64,000 nucleotides of DNA from the NCBI RefSeq assembly GCF_028285715.1, contig NZ_JANQOO010000004.1, positions 1-64,000 of the forward strand. The letters run 5' to 3'. This DNA comes from Ulvibacterium sp. (GTDB lineage: Bacteria; Bacteroidota; Bacteroidia; Flavobacteriales; Flavobacteriaceae). Below, in pieces: positions 27,735-36,850 of the stretch (within the stretch, counting starts at the first letter, position 1; the number at the start of each line of letters is the position of its first letter). The position numbers and the translations under genes were made by a program. The notes beneath the pieces were generated by a model, which worked only from the letters and a program-made list of their open reading frames with translations, was not told the origin of the DNA and made no database searches.

Positions 27735-28550
27735 ATGAAAAAAGGAAAACCGAAATACAACCCCATTGATTTACTTGTTGAAAGGTTGGCGGAAAACTTT
27801 TCCAAAGTAAAGGACTTTGACAAACTACTGGAATCGGAAGAAGGGAATAGACTTTTCCACTGGATAATTACATCAATATCGGAAATGGAAAACTTTCAGA
27901 CCTTGTTTCTCAATTACTATATTCCATCCGCCAACAAATCAATAGCTGACAGTTGGGCTCAAATCTCAAAATCCAGATACAAACATTTATTGAACATTTC
28001 AAAGGAAGACTTAAAAGAAAACCTTTACGAAACCATTCGGCTCGGATATGTTGGGCTTTTTCATAAATACGAGTCATATTTAAAAGCGTTGGTAAATGCT
28101 ACAAACTCTATTCTACAAGAACTATATGAGGAAAACGATCTTTTAAGTATTGAGGATTATTGCAAAAAGAAATACAACTTAAATATTCTCAAGTCTCACG
28201 ATAGATTTGCAATAACAAGTAGAGTCAACTACATATCAAATTGTGTTAAACATTGGGATGGATTTCCGGTAAAGGAACCTATTCATCCTGAATTTCTAAA
28301 TTGTAATCGTAATGAAAAAATCAAAATCGAAAAGGAGATTTTCAAAGATGACATAGATAGTTTAAAGGCGCATTGTGAATTATTGATGTCCCAAATAATA
28401 ACCGTCGGATTTAGACAATACCTTGATCTTGATTACGAAACAATCAAAAAAAGTTTGAAACCTGAATTAAAAGAAAGCGTCGAAACAAAACAAAAGTTGG
28501 AAGAACTGATTAAAAATTTTGATCTCATTCTATCAGACTTTGTAAAATGA
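27735..28550 (+). CDS. Unknown helical protein, possibly HEPN-like
   Basis: This 271-residue, mostly helical protein of the AT-rich cargo has no family I can name. The stretch ITSRVNYISNCVKHWDG recalls HEPN-type nucleases (R, then N-x3-H), but the Arg is not at the canonical distance from His, so a catalytic HEPN is doubtful. I start it at the ATG 27735 (MKKGKPKYNP); a GTG at 27702, inside the hairpin, is an alternative that adds 11 residues. It follows the PD-(D/E)xK-like gene on the same strand by 140 bp and could be its partner. Confidence 0.6.
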   Translation: MKKGKPKYNPIDLLVERLAENFSKVKDFDKLLESEEGNRLFHWIITSISEMENFQTLFLNYYIPSANKSIADSWAQISKSRYKHLLNISKEDLKENLYETIRLGYVGLFHKYESYLKALVNATNSILQELYEENDLLSIEDYCKKKYNLNILKSHDRFAITSRVNYISNCVKHWDGFPVKEPIHPEFLNCNRNEKIKIEKEIFKDDIDSLKAHCELLMSQIITVGFRQYLDLDYETIKKSLKPELKESVETKQKLEELIKNFDLILSDFVK

Positions 28551-28744
28551 ATATTTTGCTTAACAAGTGCAACTGCGTATAGCTTAATGGAATCCAAAAA
28601 GAATGCGAACATATCGTATTTGTACAATATCATTTTTCCTTTCTATGGTAACTTACAACATATGAGTAGTTCGATTCCCGGTGTTTTTTTGGGTCAACCG
28701 CATTTAGAATTTTGATTCCTGGCTAATGATATGTATGGGCCGAA

Positions 28745-29056
28745 TCACTTCCTTTTGATATTATAGCGAATCATGTATTGGTCAAGGTCCTCCTTCAGGA
28801 GGATATAATCACGCGAGCCCTTAGGCTTATTGGCCTTGAGTTTTTTTCCGGGCGTGTTGTTCTTATGGTTCCGGATGTGGATTCTTAGGGTGTTCTCGGA
28901 TCTGCCGACATACCTTGATGCCGAACTGACATTGAATACCTCCTGTTTATCCAGCTTTTTTTTATTGGCGTATTCATCCATTTTTCGAACGATTAATTCA
29001 AGGAATTCATCATCGATCTCTATTATATCGCTGGCCTTTAATTTGATTATGCTCAT
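28745..29056 (-). CDS. Helix-turn-helix DNA-binding protein (103 aa)
   Basis: This 103-residue protein has an acidic N-terminus and a HTH_17/excisionase-like domain at ~40-100 (FNVSSASRYVGRSENTLRIHIRNHKN, then RDYILLKEDLDQYM). Such proteins act as excisionases or local regulators. It is divergent from the virion-like operon at 29218-35659, and ATTGAT/ATCAAT half-sites sit between them, so it may regulate that operon. Confidence 0.75.
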   Translation of the reverse strand: MSIIKLKASDIIEIDDEFLELIVRKMDEYANKKKLDKQEVFNVSSASRYVGRSENTLRIHIRNHKNNTPGKKLKANKPKGSRDYILLKEDLDQYMIRYNIKRK

Positions 29057-29163
29057 TTTGGTATTATTTTAAGTCCACCAGGCAGGTCTTAAACATTGAA
29101 ATGAGGGTAAGGTACCACGCTAATGTAATGATTTTTCTTCCCCATGTAATTACCGTTCTCTAT

Positions 29164-29208
29164 ATTGATTATCAATTTAATTGATTAATTTTACATATGT
29201 AATCAATT
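29164..29208. promoter_or_regulatory. Cluster of ATTGAT/ATCAAT half-sites, candidate operator
   Basis: Two inverted repeats lie in 45 bp: ATTGAT-T-ATCAAT (29164-29176), and AATTGATTA/TAATCAATT (29179-29187 and 29200-29208) separated by 12 bp. They lie between the divergent HTH gene and the virion-like operon. A dimeric regulator binding site is likely. Confidence 0.5.
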
Positions 29209-29217
29209 TTTCTTATC

Positions 29218-29313
29218 ATGAATAATTTATCGCTTCCCCTCGCTCAACCAAAACACAACGTCAACCCTGACCTTTTTGGTCAATATGCATTTAACCTCAA
29301 CGTAGTTTCGTGA
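29218..29313 (+). CDS. 31-residue small protein, coupled to the next gene
   Basis: The ATG at 29218 opens a frame for a 31-residue peptide (starts MNNLSLPLAQ, ends FNLNVVS). Its TGA stop overlaps the ATG of the next gene as TGATG. The overlap and the conserved-looking Pro/Asn-rich sequence suggest a leader or a small virion-type protein of the same operon. No family is recognised. Confidence 0.5.
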   Translation: MNNLSLPLAQPKHNVNPDLFGQYAFNLNVVS

Positions 29314-30797
29314 TGGCAAGGCAAGGAAAATATGCGGCCTATCAGCAACTTAGAGCGCCAGAGGATAACATTTCAAGGGACATCCAGTATTGGAACCAGG
29401 ATAACCTGATACGCCAGGAGGAACAACGGCAACAGGAACAATTTCAGTTCCGACAGGATCAAGCGGCCCAGGACAGGAAACAAAAGCTTTACGATAAGTA
29501 TGTAAAGCCTCTCAACAATTTCCAGACCGCTTCACAATCTTTGAACGAGGTAAAGGGCCGCTTGCTGCAAAGCGCAGTTGAGGAATATGTGCCGTTGATG
29601 GAAATCATAGAGAACCCAAAATCCAGTAGGGAAGATGTCCTTAAGGCCCAACTTCGATTGCAGAACATCAACAACCTTCCGGAGAACCTGAAGACGTTCA
29701 CCGATTTTTATACAAATCAGCACAACTCTTACCTAAAAGGTGTTACGGAAGGGACCATATATAAGAACGAGGAATATGAAAAAGCCTTTGCAAAGGGATT
29801 CGAGAATATCCAGTTGGGTTTGGACGAACAGGGCCTTCCCGTCGTGGCCTTTGTAGATAGGGACGGTGACGGTTTGGCAGACGACCCCCAGGGAGCCCTA
29901 TTGGACTTTCAGACGTTCGATCAGACCCAGAGGGCGATCCCTTCTTTTGATTTTCAAAGAAAGTTCGACTTCGAGGGTTACATCAGGGATGTTGCCGAAA
30001 ATTTGGCCATGAAGGAGGAAAAAATTGAAAACGGGGTTGTAACGACCCATACCAAGGGAGCAAATCTGGAGGCGCTTGACCTGGTAACAGACCGACTCTT
30101 CAATCTCCCTGGGAGAACAGAGGCCGCATTAAGGGACTATAATCTGGAGGGCACGGATGAAAACATGTCGAAGATCAAGGATGATTTCAAGAAATCCGTC
30201 CTAGCACTTATCGATACCAAGATCACCAAGGAAATCGACCATACCGCCATAAACCAGGCCCGTGACGATGCCAGGGCGGCCAAAAAGGATGGGCTAAAAA
30301 GGCCACGGCTTTCAGAACCGGTGACGCCGACAAACGACATCTGGGACTTTGCGGCCACCAATATCGATCCCGATAAGGTCAACGCCATAGGAGTACAGGG
30401 GGTGACCCTGCCAACGGTAAGGGCACGCGACGGAAAGACATACAGTAATGCCAAGGTCAGGAGCTATACCTATAACGAAAATGGGGAAATGGTCCTTGAT
30501 GTGGTCGTTGCCAAGACAAAGACGATCACTAAGACCGATTATGGCGAATTGGAGGAAAGGGCCGATTCAGGGGATGAGGAGGCCAAGAAAGAATTGTTAC
30601 AGGCCCAGCTTCTCGGAACAGGAGGCGCAAAGGTCACGATACCCGGTACGAACGAACGTGTCTCGGTAATCGTATCACGGGAGGACGAGGCGTTCATCCA
30701 TAGGGAATTGGGCCAGACAATCGAAGAGGGTCGAAGTAGGGCTTACAAAAATGAAGCGCCAAGGGAGACGAAAAAAAGAACGATAGAAGGATTCTAA
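29313..30797 (+). CDS. Phage-like internal virion/ejection protein candidate (494 aa)
   Basis: This 494-residue hydrophilic protein has a Gln/Arg/Glu-rich helical N-terminus (~10-60, RQEEQRQQEQFQFRQDQAAQ), further helices, an Asp-rich loop VDRDGDGLADDPQG near residue 190 and a basic C-terminus. No membrane segment. I start it at the ATG 29313; a GTG at 29310 is possible. It is followed after 2 bp by the 1619-residue gene. Long soluble helical proteins paired with a giant protein are typical of internal virion proteins of podophages. The resemblance is structural, not a proven homology. Confidence 0.65.
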   Translation: MARQGKYAAYQQLRAPEDNISRDIQYWNQDNLIRQEEQRQQEQFQFRQDQAAQDRKQKLYDKYVKPLNNFQTASQSLNEVKGRLLQSAVEEYVPLMEIIENPKSSREDVLKAQLRLQNINNLPENLKTFTDFYTNQHNSYLKGVTEGTIYKNEEYEKAFAKGFENIQLGLDEQGLPVVAFVDRDGDGLADDPQGALLDFQTFDQTQRAIPSFDFQRKFDFEGYIRDVAENLAMKEEKIENGVVTTHTKGANLEALDLVTDRLFNLPGRTEAALRDYNLEGTDENMSKIKDDFKKSVLALIDTKITKEIDHTAINQARDDARAAKKDGLKRPRLSEPVTPTNDIWDFAATNIDPDKVNAIGVQGVTLPTVRARDGKTYSNAKVRSYTYNENGEMVLDVVVAKTKTITKTDYGELEERADSGDEEAKKELLQAQLLGTGGAKVTIPGTNERVSVIVSREDEAFIHRELGQTIEEGRSRAYKNEAPRETKKRTIEGF

Positions 30798-30799
30798 TC

Positions 30800-33700
30800 A
30801 TGCAGCAACCTAAACCCCGGGGCAAATCAAGGCTTCTATACGATGCTGTGTCGGACAGCTATGATGTCGGTACCTTCGAGGAATTCAATTCCAAATTGCT
30901 TGATCCTAAAAAACGAAGGGCATTCTATAACGGTGTAAGCCAAGAATTTGAATTGGGTACGTATGAAGAGTTCGAGACCAAGCTTTTACCTTCATTAAAA
31001 AAAAAAAGCTCCGATTCTTCTCAACGTATCTTGGCAAATCAAGAATCGGTATCTCCCTCGCCTACGGAAAATATTTCTTCGGATACTTCAGAACCTGAGA
31101 GGACGGCACTGGAAAAAGGCCTGGACTTCGCAAAAGACCTTTTCAGTTTAAGGATGGCCCAGGGCAAGGACGCCCTTGAACATCTCAAAGCAGCGTCCAT
31201 GGAAACATTGGCAAGCTTTTCCGGAATACCCAATTTCATCAACAAGATAAAGTTCAATACGACCCTTGGAACGGCAAAACTTTTGGGGATCGAAGGTGCC
31301 GAGGATTTTGAACAAAGGGTGAACGATTTGCCCGAGGTGGAGAGGGAAAAGCTCATCGGCCAATTGGAATCCGCAAACAATACGATATCGGGTGCCTTAG
31401 GACAGGTGTCGGCGGCCGAGCAGAACTATCTGACCGATGTATCGGAGGAAATCCGCGAAAAGACAATACAATACGAAGGGAACATCCTTGACGATATAAG
31501 GGAGGGCCGTGTGGAACAGGCAGCTGCCAGGGTAGCGAACGGGGCGGCAGGGAGTATCCCCTCCATTATAATGGCGGCGATGCCCGGGGGGATATTGGCA
31601 ATAGGGGCCGGGGCCGCATCACAAAAGCAGGAACAATTAGATCGCGAAGGCGAGGATCTGGATACCAATAGCATACTGAACTCATTGGTAACGGGAACCG
31701 CGGAAGGTGTGTTCGAAAGTGTTACCGCAGGGCTTTTGAAACCATTGAAAGGGGTATTGAAGGGCAACAGGGAACTGGCCAATCAGTTTTCCGAAAGCTT
31801 CACGGGCAATATGCTCAAATCGGTGGGCCTGGAAGCCTCTAGTGAGGCAATGACCGAAATAACCCAGCAGTTATCGGACGACCTATTCTATGGAAGGGAA
31901 GATAGAGAAGAGGAAATAGATGCCCTGGCCAAGTTCAAAGGAGTGGAAAAAGGAAGCCCGGAGTATGATAAGATTGCTGAGAGCGTCCGCTCTACTGCTG
32001 CTAACCGCTTTTGGAAGAACGTTGCCGATGCCGCCTTGGTCGGGGGCATTACCGGTGGGGGCATTTCGACCGTTACCCTCGGGGCCGCACGGGTAATGGA
32101 CAACGACTCCAAAAAACAGGTCAAGGAAATTGATAAGACCATTTTAGATATCGATGCAGACCTTCAGCAGGACATCCCTGAGAACATCAAGGAATCTCTA
32201 AGGGCCACAAAGGACAAGCTGGTCTCAAAGAAGGGCGATATGGAACTTTCGGCATACGAAAGGTTCAAGTCGTTACCCAAGGAGGAAAGATTGAAGCTGG
32301 GAGATCTGGAATCCAAATTGGAGGCAATCCGAAAGGAACATGACCAGATAAAGGAGAACCCCGACATATCGGAAGATTCAAGAAAGATGTTGTTGGCCGA
32401 AAGGGTAGAGGAGGCCAAAAAGCTTTTGGATAAGAAACTATCGATTGCGGAGAACCGGTCTGAAGTCCAACAGAAAATTTCAAGACCCGAGGTTGAAAAT
32501 CCTCAGGCCGTAAAAGCAAATGAAAACAACGTTCAGCCCGAAAGCGAGGGAGCGGTCAAGGATGATGTCCCGGCAAAACAAAAAGGGCATCTTGCACAGC
32601 TGAGGTCAAAGGAATTGGAGGATGAACGGATAGCCTTTGCAAAACGGCCATCGAAATCCGGCCCGAAGAAGCTCAATGAGATAATCGCCAATGTGGGAAA
32701 GGACCTTAAGGCCACCCTGATATATGGCAAGACCCCGGGAAGAAGGGCCGCTGGATCATTTGATCCCTCCAATAGCCTTGTAAAGATCGGAAGGGCCGGT
32801 GACCTTGACACGGTCGCACACGAAATCGGCCACTTGATAGACGACCGATATGATATCGTAGGGAACTCAAAGGGAAAGGATATCCAGGCCCAATTGACCT
32901 CGCAATTGAAATGGTTCTCGGACAGGGGGGGCTCCAATCCGCCCTCGGACTTTAGCGCCGAAAGAAAGAAGGCCTATCTCCAAAGGGAGGGAATGGGCGA
33001 GTTCATACGGGCGTATATAGCCAATCCTGAAGTGGCCAACAAGGTCGCTCCCGAGCTCTTTTCACATTTCGAGAGGACAGTTGACCAAAGGACATTGGAC
33101 ATTCTGAAGCAATTTTCGGAGGACTACCTCGATTTTGCAAATGCCAGCTATGGCGACCAAATTCTTTCCAATGTGGACAATAGTCTGTTGTCCGAAAAAA
33201 AGGGGTTCAAGGAATGGCTGGACGGGTTTCGTAACGAGGACGGGAACCTGAGCATCAATTTCTTCGACCGGTTCCAGGCAAATTGGACCAATTCCATGGC
33301 CATTCCCAATAAAGTCTTCCGTTACGTAAACGATCTTAAGGGCAAAAGTGAAATCCGGCCCGAAGAGAATTTTGAGATGATGTCAAGGCTCTTCGCCGGA
33401 ATAAACGGGAAGATCAACAGCATCCTTGCAAATGGCCTGGTAGATGGGAAAGGCAATATCATCAAGGATGATAAGGGCCTGACCATGAACGTTGAGTACC
33501 TGTTGGAAGCCTTGGACCATACGGATCAGAGTACGCTAAAAAAGGAGATGGACGAGGTAATTAAGTTCCTTATAGCCGAAAGAACAGTGGAATATGCCAA
33601 GAGGTTCGAAAGGTCCGACAATCTAACGGGCATCGGGGCGGGCATATTATCAGATCTTGAGATTTCCGAGGGCCATCTGAGGGATTTTGAGGAACTATCC

Positions 33701-35659
33701 GTTAAAGACCAAGAAAAATATACCCGAATCAAGGAATCCGCCAGGCGTTACAGGGCCTTTGCGGATGCCGGGCTGAGATACTCCCTGGACAAGGGGCGTA
33801 TCTCGCAAAAGGACTATGAGCTCATAAAGTCCTCAAACCAATACTATGTTTCCCTGGCACGGATCGAAGAGATATCCCCGGGCGAAGAGCTTTTGCCGTT
33901 CCTTTCCGAAACCGGAAAGATAACCTCGGTCAGGGATGTCGTAAAAAAGGCGAAGGGCGGTTCCAGGGCCATCCAAAACCCATATCAGTCCCTTATACAG
34001 AACACGGTAAAGATCATCAAGGAGTCCGACCGGAACGAGGTAATGGCATCCTTCGTGGAGCCCCTGTCCAATAATAGGGACATTGGCGAAGGCCAACAGT
34101 TAGATTTTTCCAAGGTAGCCAGAATCGTTGCATCCGGTGAAAAGAACAGTATCAAGGTCTTCGTCAAGGGCGAACCTCAACGGTGGCAGTTCAGCCAGGA
34201 GATTTATGAGGCCCTTAAGGGGCTGGAGGGAATAGCGCACAACAGACTTTTTGATCTACTTGCCAAGCCCGCGGACCTTATAAGGTTCACGGTCACGAAC
34301 TTTCCTGTGTTCGCGGCAAGGAATGCATTTAGGGATACCTTTTCAAGGCTTATAGTGTCGAGGTCCAATGGAACAATAAGGGACCTGCTGCACAATGAGC
34401 GGGACAAAAGGATGTTCGAACTGTTCGGGGGCAGCCAGGCCGGTTTTTATCTGACCAACAAGGAGGCCTACAAGGAAGTCATGAACCAGGCGGTGAAGAA
34501 TCTCGCCGGCAAGGGCGGTGCGATCTTGGACCCAAGAAAATTATCCTATAACCGGTATCGGAACTTTCTACAGAAAAGCGAAAATCTCAATAGGGTAGCG
34601 GAGTACAGGTCCGCATATAGAAAGGCAAAAAGGGAGGGAATGGACGATTACAACGCGGGGCTTTACGCCGCTTATCAGGCAAGGGACCTGATGGACTTTG
34701 CCGTTGCCGGCAACTACATGCAGGTCATAAACAAGCTGGTGCCGTTCAGCAACGCCGGTGTCCAGTCCATCAAGCGGTCCGTAAAGGGATTAAAGGAGGA
34801 TCCCGGAGGTTTTGCCCTGAAAATCGTCCTGTACACCGTTCTGCCCCAAATCGCATCCAGGGCCCTTGTTTCGGCCATGGGGGACGATGAGGAATATGAG
34901 GAACTGCCCGATTGGCAGCGCGACCTTTTCTGGAACTTTAAGACCCCCTTGACCGGCGACCTCTGGATCTCCCTCCCCAAACCCTTTGAACTTGGGCTTC
35001 CCTCATCCTTGTTGGACAGGGCCTATAGCAAGGTAAAGGGGAACGACGATGCATTTGACGGAGCATGGGTATCCGCATTCAAGGCCATGATGCCCTTTGA
35101 CGAGGCGGCGATGCTGGGCTCCCTGAAGCCATTGGTCGAGGTCTCCACCAACTATGATATGTTCAGGGACCGTGAAATAGTTCCTTACTATGAGAAGAAC
35201 AAGGACATTGCGTTTCGGAGCGGCACGAAATATGCCTCCCGAATCGGCCAAGGGTTGACCAAAGCCTTTGGCCTGTTAGGGCTACAGGTGGATCCCCGTG
35301 GCATAGACCACGTAATCAACGGGTATACCACATATTTCGGTAAATTCCTCCTGGCCATCGGGGATATCGGCCGTGAGGACTCCAGGAACCAGTTGGATTT
35401 CACCAAGACCGGATTTGCTAGGGGAATGCCCGTTGGCTCGGCAAAATCGGTAAGGAAGGCATTAAACCTGGCAAGGAGCATGGGCGTCGAAAACAGGAAG
35501 AACATAAAGGTATTGAAGGGAATGGTAAAAGCCTGGTACGAGCTCGAGGATCCCGAGAAGAAAAAAATCCTGTCCGAACAGATTTATGGATACTCAAGGC
35601 GCTTGATACCAGCCCTCAAACAGCTGAAAAAGAAAAAATTGGAAACTGCAAAAGATTAG
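30800..35659 (+). CDS. Giant polyvalent/ejection-like protein with zincin motif (1619 aa)
   Basis: Domains in order: two tandem ~30-residue repeats (~9-69, pattern LYDAVSDSYDVGTFEEF / FYNGVSQEFELGTYEEF). Gly/Ala-rich, amphipathic segments follow (~250-430, e.g. GGILAIGAGAA). A charged coiled-coil region spans ~440-600. A metalloprotease-like HEIGH at 674-678 has a candidate third ligand E734 (GEFIRAY). A helical region runs to ~1140, and then NFPVFAARNAFRDTF (R1178) with a later VINKLVPFSNAGVQ, which resembles the C-terminal 'large polyvalent protein' (LPD38-like) domain of phage proteins. Such proteins are injected with phage DNA. Here no capsid or tail genes accompany it. The domain names are from memory. 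Confidence 0.75.
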   Translation: MQQPKPRGKSRLLYDAVSDSYDVGTFEEFNSKLLDPKKRRAFYNGVSQEFELGTYEEFETKLLPSLKKKSSDSSQRILANQESVSPSPTENISSDTSEPERTALEKGLDFAKDLFSLRMAQGKDALEHLKAASMETLASFSGIPNFINKIKFNTTLGTAKLLGIEGAEDFEQRVNDLPEVEREKLIGQLESANNTISGALGQVSAAEQNYLTDVSEEIREKTIQYEGNILDDIREGRVEQAAARVANGAAGSIPSIIMAAMPGGILAIGAGAASQKQEQLDREGEDLDTNSILNSLVTGTAEGVFESVTAGLLKPLKGVLKGNRELANQFSESFTGNMLKSVGLEASSEAMTEITQQLSDDLFYGREDREEEIDALAKFKGVEKGSPEYDKIAESVRSTAANRFWKNVADAALVGGITGGGISTVTLGAARVMDNDSKKQVKEIDKTILDIDADLQQDIPENIKESLRATKDKLVSKKGDMELSAYERFKSLPKEERLKLGDLESKLEAIRKEHDQIKENPDISEDSRKMLLAERVEEAKKLLDKKLSIAENRSEVQQKISRPEVENPQAVKANENNVQPESEGAVKDDVPAKQKGHLAQLRSKELEDERIAFAKRPSKSGPKKLNEIIANVGKDLKATLIYGKTPGRRAAGSFDPSNSLVKIGRAGDLDTVAHEIGHLIDDRYDIVGNSKGKDIQAQLTSQLKWFSDRGGSNPPSDFSAERKKAYLQREGMGEFIRAYIANPEVANKVAPELFSHFERTVDQRTLDILKQFSEDYLDFANASYGDQILSNVDNSLLSEKKGFKEWLDGFRNEDGNLSINFFDRFQANWTNSMAIPNKVFRYVNDLKGKSEIRPEENFEMMSRLFAGINGKINSILANGLVDGKGNIIKDDKGLTMNVEYLLEALDHTDQSTLKKEMDEVIKFLIAERTVEYAKRFERSDNLTGIGAGILSDLEISEGHLRDFEELSVKDQEKYTRIKESARRYRAFADAGLRYSLDKGRISQKDYELIKSSNQYYVSLARIEEISPGEELLPFLSETGKITSVRDVVKKAKGGSRAIQNPYQSLIQNTVKIIKESDRNEVMASFVEPLSNNRDIGEGQQLDFSKVARIVASGEKNSIKVFVKGEPQRWQFSQEIYEALKGLEGIAHNRLFDLLAKPADLIRFTVTNFPVFAARNAFRDTFSRLIVSRSNGTIRDLLHNERDKRMFELFGGSQAGFYLTNKEAYKEVMNQAVKNLAGKGGAILDPRKLSYNRYRNFLQKSENLNRVAEYRSAYRKAKREGMDDYNAGLYAAYQARDLMDFAVAGNYMQVINKLVPFSNAGVQSIKRSVKGLKEDPGGFALKIVLYTVLPQIASRALVSAMGDDEEYEELPDWQRDLFWNFKTPLTGDLWISLPKPFELGLPSSLLDRAYSKVKGNDDAFDGAWVSAFKAMMPFDEAAMLGSLKPLVEVSTNYDMFRDREIVPYYEKNKDIAFRSGTKYASRIGQGLTKAFGLLGLQVDPRGIDHVINGYTTYFGKFLLAIGDIGREDSRNQLDFTKTGFARGMPVGSAKSVRKALNLARSMGVENRKNIKVLKGMVKAWYELEDPEKKKILSEQIYGYSRRLIPALKQLKKKKLETAKD

Positions 35660-35710
35660 ATTTTGAAAATTTAAATTAGTCTTCTTTTTTAACCATCAAC
35701 AATCTTAAAA

Positions 35711-36616
35711 TCATTCGAAAGGTTGTTTTAATTCTATTGTCAAGTTGTTTATCCTTGGATTATTTTTATCCAATTCTTCCATTAGTTTCTCGGTAAATAC
35801 GAAGATTAGGTTTTTACCATCGATTTTGAATCTTTCTTTTACAGTTTTTCTAAGGATTATAATGTTGTAAATCATGCATGTGCAAAGCCTCGTGATTACT
35901 AAATCCCGTTCAGGATTTAATGTGGAGGTTTGTATTTTTCTGGTTCTTTGCTTTTTATCGATAGTTTGGTAAGAAATAGATCCTTTTAGATCGACATGAA
36001 CGGCATTATCAACATTACCAGGAGCCACCGCATTAAATTCCTTAAGAAATGGGAACAGTTTCAGACCGTGTTTGAAGGAATTAAGTTGTTCTCGATTTTG
36101 CGTTATTTCGCTCCCCAGATATTTAAGAGCGGTTTGAATCATTTTAACGCTAATTTGGATTTCTTTCTCTTCCGGCAGTTCAAAAAGATCTTTGTAAAAA
36201 AGGTGCCTTAATACAGAACAATGATATTCCTTATCTTCATTTTTCTTACTGTATTTAACACTCCATTTAAATGCATCAAACCTGCCTTTACTTCCATTGA
36301 CAAATTTGTTTAAATCCCTATAGTATGGTTTCTTCTTGGAAAGGTTATTCAGTATATTATCATCTTGCAATCGCTGCTTATGGTCCGGCAAAAGACAAAA
36401 CATCAACTCGAAAAGCGTATCTATTGTCCATAAACAGGTCATTCTTATTTCCATCATTATGGAATTCCTGAAATCCTCGATATTATAGTGATAAATCCCT
36501 TTCACAATTTTTGCAATTGCTTCCTCGTCTAGATTGAGAAGGTGCTCATTAGCATTTTGCTTATAGTCGAAATAATTCAGTTGGAACTGATTATAAAAGT
36601 CTTGTGAAGTAAACAT
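35711..36616 (-). CDS. Unknown protein (301 aa)
   Basis: This 301-residue, helix-rich protein is rich in Lys, Asn and aromatic residues and has no membrane segment. A stretch NREQLNSFKHGLKLFPF resembles the N-x2-KHG motif of some HEPN-type abortive-infection proteins, but I cannot assign it to a family. It is AT-rich cargo, oriented against the giant gene, which ends 51 bp away. Confidence 0.6.
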   Translation of the reverse strand: MFTSQDFYNQFQLNYFDYKQNANEHLLNLDEEAIAKIVKGIYHYNIEDFRNSIMMEIRMTCLWTIDTLFELMFCLLPDHKQRLQDDNILNNLSKKKPYYRDLNKFVNGSKGRFDAFKWSVKYSKKNEDKEYHCSVLRHLFYKDLFELPEEKEIQISVKMIQTALKYLGSEITQNREQLNSFKHGLKLFPFLKEFNAVAPGNVDNAVHVDLKGSISYQTIDKKQRTRKIQTSTLNPERDLVITRLCTCMIYNIIILRKTVKERFKIDGKNLIFVFTEKLMEELDKNNPRINNLTIELKQPFE

Positions 36617-36850
36617 TTTTTCAATTTAAATGATGGACTGACAACGCTAGACCGTGATAATAGATACTTAAAATAGTTGCTAAGGAATTGGCTTAAAAGG
36701 TAACTTCAAAACATTGGAAACTTAAAAATCTGTCGTTCCTGTTGAAACCCCCTGAGCTCGTGAGTATGTTTTTTCTTTTTTATATAGCGAAACCTTATAT
36801 AAGCGAATCCGAATACCTGTATATATGTCAAGTTTTAAAAATAAACACCT

